Source: Indioceanicola profundi (GTDB lineage Bacteria; Pseudomonadota; Alphaproteobacteria; Azospirillales; Azospirillaceae). Taken from it: 64,000 nt of DNA. Of the stretch, positions 57,193-64,000 are shown one piece after another. The position numbers and the translations under genes were made by a program. The DNA is taken from positions 658,501 to 722,500 of the forward strand of contig NZ_CP030126.1 in assembly GCF_003568845.1 (NCBI RefSeq), given 5' to 3'. The notes beneath the pieces are model-generated. The model was given only the letters and a program-made list of their open reading frames with translations. It did no database searches and was not told where the DNA came from. How positions within the stretch are numbered: the first letter of the stretch is position 1; the number at the start of each line of letters is the position of its first letter.

Positions 57193-57453
57193 ATGAAGAC
57201 CCTGAACCTCTATGAGGCCAAGACCCATCTCTCCAGCCTTGTGGACGAGGCAGAGGCGGGGGCGGAGATCGTCATCTCCAAGAACGGCAAGCCCAAGGCC
57301 AAACTCGTGCCCTTCGAACCGCCCGCGCCTAAGCAGCCGCGCAAGCCCGCCGGTGTGCTGGGCGTGGTCTGGATCGCCGATGATTTCGATGAACCCGATC
57401 CCGAACTGATCGCCCTGTTCGAAGGGGATCATGAGGATGGCGAGGAGCAGTGA
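57193..57453 (+). CDS. Phd/YefM-type antitoxin
   Basis: This is an 86-residue antitoxin. The N-terminal Phd/YefM DNA-binding fold shows NLYEAKTHLSSLVDEAEAGA and IVISKNGKPKAKLVPF. The acidic C-terminus (IADDFDEPDPELIALFEGDH) is the likely toxin-neutralising segment. The ATG follows GGGAGA. It shares one base with the toxin start (TGATG), the classic coupled arrangement. Confidence 0.92.
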   Translation: MKTLNLYEAKTHLSSLVDEAEAGAEIVISKNGKPKAKLVPFEPPAPKQPRKPAGVLGVVWIADDFDEPDPELIALFEGDHEDGEEQ

Positions 57454-57836
57454 TGGACCTGCTGCTCGATACCCATGTGCTGATCTGGTGGGATGCGAAT
57501 TCGCCGCAGCTCGGCAAAGCGGCACGCGAGGCAATCGAGAATCCGGACAGCCGAGTCTTTGTCAGCGCCCTCAGCCCCTGGGAAATCGCGATCAAGCTGC
57601 GGACAGGCAAGCTGGAAATCCGGCACGGGCTCACCGAGCTGGTGGAGCGGAACGGGTTTCTTCATTTGCCGATCCTCAGCCGTCATGGCGAAGCTGCCGG
57701 CCTGCTGGACTGGCAGCATAAGGACCCCTTCGACCGGATGCTCGTCGCCCAGGCGCAGATTGAGCGGTTGACCCTGGTGCATGCGGACACGCACATTCGC
57801 GGCTACGGCGCGGTGGCCCAGCTCTGGGCGCGGTGA
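57453..57836 (+). CDS. PIN-domain toxin (VapC-like ribonuclease)
   Basis: This 127-residue PIN nuclease starts MDLLLDTHVLIWW with the first catalytic aspartate. VSALSPWEIAIKLRTGKLEI carries the conserved glutamate, and DPFDRMLVAQAQIE and LVHADTHIRGYG the later acidic residues. PIN toxins cleave RNA such as tRNA or rRNA, and neutralisation by the upstream antitoxin is expected. The pair interrupts the expected linkage of the fdh operon with mobB-moeA. Confidence 0.92.
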   Translation: MDLLLDTHVLIWWDANSPQLGKAAREAIENPDSRVFVSALSPWEIAIKLRTGKLEIRHGLTELVERNGFLHLPILSRHGEAAGLLDWQHKDPFDRMLVAQAQIERLTLVHADTHIRGYGAVAQLWAR

Positions 57837-57858
57837 ACCGGCGCGCAGGGGAAGTGGA

Positions 57859-58374
57859 ATGAAGCTGATCGGCCTCGCCGGGTGGAGCGGGAGCGGCAAG
57901 ACAACGCTGCTGGTGCAGTTGATTCCGGCGCTGACGCGGCGCGGGATCAGCGTGTCCACGGTCAAGCACGCCCACCACATGTTCGATGTGGACCGGCCCG
58001 GCAAGGACAGCTACCGCCATCGCGAGGCCGGGGCGACGGAGGTTCTGGTCGGTTCCGCCCATCGCTGGGCGCTGATGCACGAGCATCGCGGGGAGCCGGA
58101 GCCGACGCTTCAGGAGTTGCTGCCCAAGCTGTCGCCCGTCGATCTGGTGATCGTGGAGGGGTTCAAGCGGGAAGGGCACCCCAAGATCGAAATCTATCGG
58201 GAGGAGGTCGGGAAGCCGCCGCTCTATCCCGACGACCCGAACATCGTGGCGGTGGCGACCGATGCCCGGCTGCCCGGCTGCCCGCTGCCGCTGCTGGACC
58301 TGAACGATGTGGAGGCCATCGCCGGCTTCGTCGTCAGCCGGTTCGATCTGAAAGTCGGGGCGGAGGCGCGCTGA
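57859..58374 (+). CDS. mobB: molybdopterin-guanine dinucleotide biosynthesis protein MobB
   Basis: MobB is a GTP-binding accessory protein in the conversion of Moco to the guanine dinucleotide form needed by formate dehydrogenase. The 171 residues show the P-loop LAGWSGSGKTTLLVQL, then VSTVKHAHHMFDVDRPGKDS, HREAGATEVLVGS and LVIVEGFKREGHPKIEIYR. The start follows GGGGAAGTGG, and the stop shares one base with moeA (TGATG). No mobA or fdhD is in the window. Confidence 0.95.
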   Translation: MKLIGLAGWSGSGKTTLLVQLIPALTRRGISVSTVKHAHHMFDVDRPGKDSYRHREAGATEVLVGSAHRWALMHEHRGEPEPTLQELLPKLSPVDLVIVEGFKREGHPKIEIYREEVGKPPLYPDDPNIVAVATDARLPGCPLPLLDLNDVEAIAGFVVSRFDLKVGAEAR

Positions 58375-59627
58375 TGGCCCAGTTGAGCGACGACTGTTTC
58401 GCCTTCGGCGGCCCGCTCCTCTCCATCAACGCGGCGGTGGCGGAGTTGCGGGCGCGTGTCACGCCCGTGACAGGGGTGGAGCGAGCGCCGCTTCTGAAAG
58501 CGTTGGGCCAAGTCCTGGCCGCCGACCTGATCTCCCCCATTAACGTGCCGGCCTTCGCCAATTCCGCCGTGGACGGTTATGCCGTCCGCCATGCCGAGCT
58601 GGACCCGGAGGCCGAGACCGTGCTGCCGGTCCAGGGGCGGGTCGCGGCCGGCGGGCGGATGGAGCAGGCCCCGCCGCCCCGCACCGCCGTACGCATCTTC
58701 ACCGGCGCGCCGATGCCGCCCGGCCTGGACACGGTGATGATGCAGGAGGATGCGGAGCTGCGCGGCGACACGGTCGTGCTGCGGCCGGGGCTGAAGCGTG
58801 GGGCCAATTCGCGGGAAGCCGGGGAGGATGTGCGCGCCGGCAGCCGGGCGCTGCCCGCCGGCCGACGCCTGCGCCCCCAGGATATCGGGCTGGCGGCATC
58901 GCTGGGCCAGACGCATCTGGAGGTCAGGACGCCCCTGCGGGTGGCGGTCTTCTCAACCGGCGACGAGCTGGTGGACCCAGGGGCGGAACGGCCGTTCCAG
59001 GCGCTGTATGACAGCAACCGCTTCACCCTGGCTGCATTGCTGACCAATCTGGGATGTGCCGTCACCGACCTCGGCATCCTGCGGGACAGGCGCGACGCCA
59101 TCACCAGCGCCCTGGCGGAGGCCGCACCCGGCCATGACCTGATCCTCACCTCCGGCGGCGTGTCCACCGGGGAGGAGGATCATGTGAAGGCGGCGGTGGA
59201 GGCGTCGGGCCGGCTGCATTTCTGGCGCTTGGCCATCAAGCCGGGCCGGCCCGTGGCGCTGGGGCAGGTTGGGAATACGGCCTTTGCCGGGCTTCCGGGC
59301 AATCCGGTGGCGGTGATGGTGACGTTCCTGAACGTCGTCCGGCCGCTGGTGATGGCCTTGCAGGGGGCCGCCCCAGAAGACCCGCCGCGATTCGCGGTTC
59401 GTGCCGCCTTCGACTACAAGAAGAAGAAGGACCGGCGGGAATATGTGCGCGTCCGGCTGGCCCGCGCCGCCGACGGGGCCTGGGAAGCGCACAAGTTCCC
59501 CCGCGATGGTGCCGGCATCCTCTCCAGCATGGTGGAAGCCGACGGGCTGATGGAGTTGGGGGAGGAGATCACGAAGCTGCCGGCCGGAACCGAGGTACCG
59601 TTCCTGCCGCTCGGGTTGATAGTGTAG
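58374..59627 (+). CDS. moeA: molybdopterin molybdotransferase MoeA
   Basis: MoeA inserts molybdate into adenylated molybdopterin in the cytoplasm. The 417 residues are the standard length. Canonical motifs are intact: VPAFANSAVDGYAVRHAEL, IFTGAPMPPGLDTVMMQED, GANSREAGEDVRAG, VFSTGDELVDPG, LILTSGGVSTGEEDHVK and FAGLPGNPVAVMVTF. It is the third MoeA-type protein in the window and the one most likely to be the housekeeping enzyme. It is coupled to mobB through TGATG. Confidence 0.96.
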   Translation: MAQLSDDCFAFGGPLLSINAAVAELRARVTPVTGVERAPLLKALGQVLAADLISPINVPAFANSAVDGYAVRHAELDPEAETVLPVQGRVAAGGRMEQAPPPRTAVRIFTGAPMPPGLDTVMMQEDAELRGDTVVLRPGLKRGANSREAGEDVRAGSRALPAGRRLRPQDIGLAASLGQTHLEVRTPLRVAVFSTGDELVDPGAERPFQALYDSNRFTLAALLTNLGCAVTDLGILRDRRDAITSALAEAAPGHDLILTSGGVSTGEEDHVKAAVEASGRLHFWRLAIKPGRPVALGQVGNTAFAGLPGNPVAVMVTFLNVVRPLVMALQGAAPEDPPRFAVRAAFDYKKKKDRREYVRVRLARAADGAWEAHKFPRDGAGILSSMVEADGLMELGEEITKLPAGTEVPFLPLGLIV

Positions 59628-59641
59628 GAGCTCCACGCCCT

Positions 59642-59753
59642 TTTCCCCTCTCCCCCGCGGGGAGAGGCCGGGAGAGGGGGCTTCCATTGCAGGAATGGCG
59701 GCGAAAGCTTCGATACCCTCTCACCCCAACCCTCTCCCCGAGGGGAGAAGGGG
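59642..59753. repeat. C/T-rich palindromic intergenic repeat
   Basis: Two hairpin units, CTCTCCCCCGCGGGGAGAG and CTCTCCCCGAGGGGAGA, lie in a stretch rich in CCCTCTC / GGGGAGAG blocks between convergent moeA and the response regulator. This type of repeat is widespread in proteobacterial intergenic regions. It probably also terminates transcription from both sides. Confidence 0.75.
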
Positions 59754-59754
59754 C

Positions 59755-60414
59755 TTATACCGGCGGCGGCGCGCCGCCCTGTTGGACGGCGATGCGGACC
59801 AGGTCGGCAGTGCGGCGGACATTGTAGCGGTTGCGCAGGCGGACCAGCGTGTTCGCTACCGTCTTGTAGGTGATTCCCAGGCGCGCCGCGACCTGATCCA
59901 GGTCCGTGGTTTCGGTCAGGAGGGCCATGATCTGCCGCTCCCGCGGGGTCAGGGGCAGGCTGCGGCCCAGGGAGGCCACGGCGTTGGCGATGGCGTGGCT
60001 CAGCCACACGCGGCCTTCCAGAGCCGCCTCCACCGCCCGCACCACGGCGTCGGGATCGTCGGACTTGCTGACATAGCCCATGGCCCCGGCCTCCAGGCAG
60101 CGGGATGCCACCTGCGGGGCCTCATGCATGGACAGCACGACGATGGCGGTGCCGGTCGCGGCCAGTTGCTGGACCAGGGTGAGACCGTTCGGGTCGCCGG
60201 GCATGTTCAGGTCCAGCAGCACGGCATCCGGTTCTTCGCGCGCGGCCAGTTCCAGCGCAGTGCGCCCGTCCGCCGCCTCAAGCACCCGGTAGCGGCCCAG
60301 CGGCGGCTCCAGCAGCCGGCGGCAGCCGCTTCGCACAACGGCGTGGTCGTCTGCCACCATGATCGTGCGGGTGCCGGTTTCCGCCTCCGGGGCTTCGAAG
60401 CCCGTCATGCTCAT
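59755..60414 (-). CDS. NarL/LuxR-family response regulator
   Basis: The 219-residue two-component regulator has a receiver domain with acidic pocket D22-D23, phospho-acceptor D68 (VLLDLNMPG) and K117 (YVSKSDD). A C-terminal LuxR-type helix-turn-helix follows (LTPRERQIMALLTETTDLDQ, VAARLGITYKTVANTLVRLR). It overlaps the kinase gene by 4 nt and is its likely partner. A direct target may be the divergent TonB receptor gene, which is inference. Confidence 0.93.
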   Translation of the reverse strand: MSMTGFEAPEAETGTRTIMVADDHAVVRSGCRRLLEPPLGRYRVLEAADGRTALELAAREEPDAVLLDLNMPGDPNGLTLVQQLAATGTAIVVLSMHEAPQVASRCLEAGAMGYVSKSDDPDAVVRAVEAALEGRVWLSHAIANAVASLGRSLPLTPRERQIMALLTETTDLDQVAARLGITYKTVANTLVRLRNRYNVRRTADLVRIAVQQGGAPPPV

Positions 60415-61724
60415 CCCGCGATCTCCTGAAGATTGGTGACGGTCGAAGCCGGCAGACGGGCGGCGACAAGGGTACCGCCAGCGGTGCCGGGGCCGATCCG
60501 CAACTCTCCGCCCAGCGCCTGCACCCGCTCCCGCATTCCCGCGATGCCGTGACCCAAGGGGCTGCCTTCATGGAAGCCGCTGCCATTGTCTGCGACGGTG
60601 ACGGCCAGCTCTTCCGGCCCGGTTGGGGCGACGGTTACAGCCACCCGTGTGGCATGGCCATGGCGCAGGGCGTTCAGCACACCCTCCTGCACGATGCGAT
60701 AGACCGTGAGGTCTACCGCCTCCCCAAGTCCTTCCAGCCCCGGTGCGACTTCCAGCGAGAATGCAATGTCGGGATGCTGCCGGCGTTGCGCGTCGATCAG
60801 GTCCAGCAGAACGTCCGACAGGTCCAGATGGTCCAGCGCCATGGGGCGCAGCCGTCCCAGGATGCGGCGGGAGATGTCGCGGATCTGGCCGGCTGCTGCG
60901 GCGATGGCGTCGGCCCGTCCCGATGCCTCCGCCCCGTCCAGCGCGCCGGTCTGCGCCGCGCGGGAGATGGCGTGGGCGTCCACGCGGATGCCGAACAGCA
61001 GCGGCCCAAGCTCGTCATGGACTTCCCGCGCCAGTTCCCGCCGCTCCCGGTCCTGGATGTCCAGCAGCACCCGCGACAGCTCCGCATTCTCCCGCCGGGC
61101 GGTGGACAGGGCGGCGTCCAGGGCGCGGATGCGGCCGCCGATGCCGGCCAGTTCGGGCACGGCCGCGGTGCTGGGGTCCACGTCCCGCTCCCCGCGCGAA
61201 AGCGCGTCTAGGGCGCGGTTGAAGGAGGCCAGGGGGGCGAGCGCCCGGCTGACGGCCAGATGCACCGCGGCCAGCAGCAGGATCAGCGCCGCGCCCGCGA
61301 TCCAGGCCAGCGCCACCGCGTCCGACCACGCCTCCGCCAGCTCGTCCCGCGGGTCGGGTTCCAGGATGACGACGCCGCCCGCCACGGGCACGGTGCGGGC
61401 CGGCTCCCCGTCCCAGACAATGCGGACGAACCAGTCCGGGGCGTCATGCCCGCGGGGCCGGGACAGGCGGGCGATCTCGCCGGGCAGGACGACATGGACA
61501 TGGCGCAGCTCCCGCGGGCCCAGCATCCGGGCCAAGGCTTCGGCATCCGTCACGGCCCCGGCGCGGGCCAGTTCCCGCACGGCGAACTCCGCCGCGTCCA
61601 GCGCCGCCAGCGTCTCCGCCCGCACGGCGACGCGGGCGTTCACCACCACGGCGGCGAATCCGGCCAGCGCCGCCGCCGCCGCCAGCGCCATCACGATCAG
61701 GACCACCCGCGCCCGCAGCGACAC
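60411..61724 (-). CDS. sensor histidine kinase (HisKA_3, NarL-partner type)
   Basis: The 437-residue inner-membrane kinase has a first membrane helix near 5-30 and a periplasmic domain of about 100 residues. A second helix lies near 137-158, and a HAMP-like linker follows. The dimerisation/phospho-acceptor domain RERRELAREVHDELGPLLFG has H236, and the ATPase domain has NGSGFHEGSPLGHGIAGMRE. The GTG start at 61724 follows AGGGAG at good spacing. The longer frame begins at an unsupported TTG. The signal is unknown. Confidence 0.9.
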   Translation of the reverse strand: MSLRARVVLIVMALAAAAALAGFAAVVVNARVAVRAETLAALDAAEFAVRELARAGAVTDAEALARMLGPRELRHVHVVLPGEIARLSRPRGHDAPDWFVRIVWDGEPARTVPVAGGVVILEPDPRDELAEAWSDAVALAWIAGAALILLLAAVHLAVSRALAPLASFNRALDALSRGERDVDPSTAAVPELAGIGGRIRALDAALSTARRENAELSRVLLDIQDRERRELAREVHDELGPLLFGIRVDAHAISRAAQTGALDGAEASGRADAIAAAAGQIRDISRRILGRLRPMALDHLDLSDVLLDLIDAQRRQHPDIAFSLEVAPGLEGLGEAVDLTVYRIVQEGVLNALRHGHATRVAVTVAPTGPEELAVTVADNGSGFHEGSPLGHGIAGMRERVQALGGELRIGPGTAGGTLVAARLPASTVTNLQEIAG

Positions 61725-61965
61725 CCGTTTCTCCCTAGCCCTTGTAGATCGATTTGGGGAAGGGTAGGCCGCGCCGGTGCCATCTGCCAAGCGGCCGTAC
61801 GAACCGGGACAATTGTCCCGACCGGGCCGGGAATTCCGCCTTCGCCATTCGTCCGATTGCAGTGCTGACCGCGATCAGTCCTAATGGGCTGACAACACAG
61901 AAAGAATGGCCGTCCCGCTCCACCATGTGTCAGAGCGAAGGACCGGTTCCAGGGAGAGATATTTC

Positions 61966-64000
61966 ATGCGCCTGAAATCCGTCCTCCGGGCGACCGCCGC
62001 CCTGCTCGTCACCGCTGCCTGCCTGCCCGCCATGGCACAGGATCAGGCTGCCGCGGATGAGGAAATGGAGGAAATCGTCGTCATCGGCGTCGCCCCGCGC
62101 GGCGCCGGCCTGCCTGCGGCCCGTGTGCCCGCCAATGTGGTGACCCTCGGGAATGAGGAGATCGACCGTCCCGGCGCCGGTACGCTGGCGGAGGCGCTGA
62201 CCCGCCGGCTGGGCAGCATTTCCAGCGTCGACAGCCTGGGCAATCCCCTGCAACAGGGCGTTACCGTCCGCGGCTTCACCGCAGCGCCGGCACTGGGCGA
62301 ACCGCAGGGCGTCGCCGTCTATCAGGGCGTCATGCGCGCGAACGAGGCGTTCGGCGACGTCGTGCAGTGGGACCTGCTGCCGACCTTCGCCATCGACCAA
62401 GTGCAGGTCATCCCAGGCTCCAGCCCCACCTACGGGCCGAACACCATCGGCGGCGCTGTCGTTCTGACCATGAAGAACGGCTTTACAGCGCCAGGCCTGG
62501 GGGCGGAGGTCGTGGCCGGTTCCCATGGGCGCCTGTCCGGCACGGCGGAAGCCGGCGGCGTGGTCGGCGACAATATCGGCATCTATGCCGGCGCGAACTA
62601 TGTCGAGGATGATGGCTGGCGCGACCAGACCGACAGCGAGATCCTGCGCGGCTACGCCGATCTGGCATGGCGGGCGGAGGGGACGGAGATTGGCCTCGGC
62701 CTCAACGCCGCCCGGTCGGAGCTGGCCGGCAACGGCCCGGCCCCGTTGGACCTTCTGGAGGTGGATCGGAATGCCGTCTTCACCTATCCGGACCGAACCG
62801 AGAGCGAGCTGTTTGCCGCCACCCTTCGCGCCTCCACCGAGCTGGGCCGTGGCCTGACGATCCAGGGCGGCGGCTATTTCCGCAAGCTCGACCGCGACAC
62901 GGTCAATGGCGATCAGGCCGAGTTCGAGGAATGCGAGGACTTTGTCGGCCTGATCCCCGGCTTCATCGCCCCGGCGGAGTCCCTGTGCTTCGGCGCGGAG
63001 GTGGAAGAGGAGGATGGCGAGCTGGAGGTGGAGGGCGACCCCGCCATCCTGCTGGACGCCAACGGCAATCCGGTGCTGGAGCAGGAGATCGACGCCGACG
63101 CCGTCTTCAACCGCACCAGGACCGAAACGGAAAGCTGGGGCGGCAGCGGCCAGCTTGCCTGGACCGGCAAGCTGGGCGGCATGGACAATGTCCTGATCGT
63201 CGGCGGCACCATGGACTGGGCGGAAACCAGCTACGCCAGCGGCTCGGAACTCGGCTTCCTTCAGCCCGACCGCGGCACCACCAGCCTTGGCATCGAGATC
63301 GGGAACGAGGAGTTCAATGTCGGGCTGGAGACGCGCAGCCTGCTCTACGGCCTCTATGTCAGCAATACCCTCTCGCTGACCCCAGACCTGCATGTCACCG
63401 GCGCACTGCGCTGGAACCGGGCGGACCTGGAACTGCGGGACCAGATCGGCACGGCCCTAAATGGCGACCATGCCTATGCCCGCGTCAGCCCCGGCGTCGG
63501 CGTGACCTGGAATGCCAACAAGGCCGTGACGCTCTACGGCAGCTATACGGAGAGCGAGCGCATCCCGACCCCGGCGGAACTGTCCTGCGCCGATCCGGAA
63601 CGGCCCTGCCGCTTCCCCAACGCCTTCCTGGCCGATCCGCCGCTGGACGAGGTGATCGCCCGGACCTTCGAGGTCGGGGCGCGGGGCGATCTCGACATGG
63701 ACGATGCGGGAATGGTGAACTGGTCCGTGGCCGGCTTCCGCACGCGCAACAGCGACGACATCATCTTCATCTCCGCCGGTCCCATCGTCGGAACCGGCTA
63801 TTTCGACAATGTCGGCGATACCGAGCGCTGGGGCGTGGAGGCGAATATCAATGGCGAGATCGGTCCCGTCTCCTGGTATGCCAGCTACACCTATGTGAAG
63901 GCGACGTTCGAGACCGCCCTGTCCATCCAGGCCCCGGACAATCCCTTCTCGGATGAGGAGGGGGAGATCGCGGTGGAACCGGGTGACCGCATTCCGGGTG
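61966..64000 (+). CDS. TonB-dependent outer-membrane receptor (3' end outside window)
   Basis: At least 678 residues are present. The signal peptide (LRATAALLVTAACLPAMAQ) is followed by a TonB-box-like EEIVVIGVAP, a plug domain (NVVTLGNEEIDRPGAGTLAE to YGPNTIGGAVVLTMKNG) and many beta-barrel strands. An acidic surface region at 317-377 (with EVEEEDGELEVEGD) lies beside cysteines C323 and C341. A second cysteine pair lies in ELSCADPERPCRFPNAFLAD. The ATG follows AGGGAGA. It imports a metal complex or similar ligand, whose identity is not established. Confidence 0.93.
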   Translation, partial: MRLKSVLRATAALLVTAACLPAMAQDQAAADEEMEEIVVIGVAPRGAGLPAARVPANVVTLGNEEIDRPGAGTLAEALTRRLGSISSVDSLGNPLQQGVTVRGFTAAPALGEPQGVAVYQGVMRANEAFGDVVQWDLLPTFAIDQVQVIPGSSPTYGPNTIGGAVVLTMKNGFTAPGLGAEVVAGSHGRLSGTAEAGGVVGDNIGIYAGANYVEDDGWRDQTDSEILRGYADLAWRAEGTEIGLGLNAARSELAGNGPAPLDLLEVDRNAVFTYPDRTESELFAATLRASTELGRGLTIQGGGYFRKLDRDTVNGDQAEFEECEDFVGLIPGFIAPAESLCFGAEVEEEDGELEVEGDPAILLDANGNPVLEQEIDADAVFNRTRTETESWGGSGQLAWTGKLGGMDNVLIVGGTMDWAETSYASGSELGFLQPDRGTTSLGIEIGNEEFNVGLETRSLLYGLYVSNTLSLTPDLHVTGALRWNRADLELRDQIGTALNGDHAYARVSPGVGVTWNANKAVTLYGSYTESERIPTPAELSCADPERPCRFPNAFLADPPLDEVIARTFEVGARGDLDMDDAGMVNWSVAGFRTRNSDDIIFISAGPIVGTGYFDNVGDTERWGVEANINGEIGPVSWYASYTYVKATFETALSIQAPDNPFSDEEGEIAVEPGDRIPG

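Noticed and set aside
58334-59167. Minus-strand ORFs opposite moeA
   Set aside because: They are shadows of the plus-strand gene, which has intact MoeA motifs.
63043-63096. EF-hand-like DANGNPVLEQE in the TonB receptor
   Set aside because: The position-12 acidic residue is missing and only one loop is present, so a calcium or lanthanide EF-hand is not supported.

Overview
The window is high-GC DNA with dense, mostly overlapping genes. It looks like a chromosomal segment of an alphaproteobacterium, probably Rhodospirillales/Azospirillaceae-like. The basis is the complete alphaproteobacterial dcw cluster, the RNase P RNA form, and a formate dehydrogenase locus with its DUF6505/DUF6352/DUF3305/DUF3306 accessory genes. 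The taxonomic call is inference. No tRNA, rRNA, CRISPR array, insertion sequence or prophage was seen.

Region 1 (1-18.6 kb, all minus strand) is a full division and cell-wall (dcw) cluster. In transcription order it runs mraZ, rsmH, ftsL, ftsI, murE, murF, mraY, murD, ftsW, murG, murC, murB, ddl, ftsQ, ftsA and ftsZ, with ftsZ cut by the left edge. Most neighbours overlap by 1 or 4 nt, suggesting translational coupling. Upstream of mraZ lies an unusually long MraZ-type operator of seven TGGG boxes in strict 10-bp phase.

Region 2 (18.6-38.5 kb) is mixed housekeeping: rnpB with a clear promoter, an AmpD-type amidase carrying an internal TGGGA repeat array, a DMT transporter, Uup, a DjlA-like co-chaperone, a GNAT, exported proteins of unknown role, a fused 5-oxoprolinase, a cupin, a LysE exporter, YebE-like and AIM24 proteins, class II fumarase, a Ca/Na antiporter, a metallo-hydrolase and ExoD.

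Region 3 (38.6-59.6 kb) centres on molybdenum cofactor and formate oxidation. It holds an MFS transporter, a degenerate MoeA-like protein, a MoeA fused to a periplasmic-binding-like domain, a DUF6494 protein, a secreted WD40-cytochrome c fusion, a crotonase, a large 4Fe-4S protein, a degenerate biotin-ligase-fold protein and four DUF proteins. These are followed by a TorD chaperone, a small Tat-signal protein and a three-subunit, membrane-bound, periplasm-facing formate dehydrogenase. A Phd/VapC toxin-antitoxin pair then separates this operon from mobB-moeA. The accessory proteins plausibly form a maturation and electron-transfer system for the dehydrogenase, but their individual functions are not established.

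Region 4 (59.7-64 kb) is a NarL-type two-component system divergent from a TonB-dependent receptor, which is cut by the right edge. The receptor's sequence features hint at metal-complex uptake.
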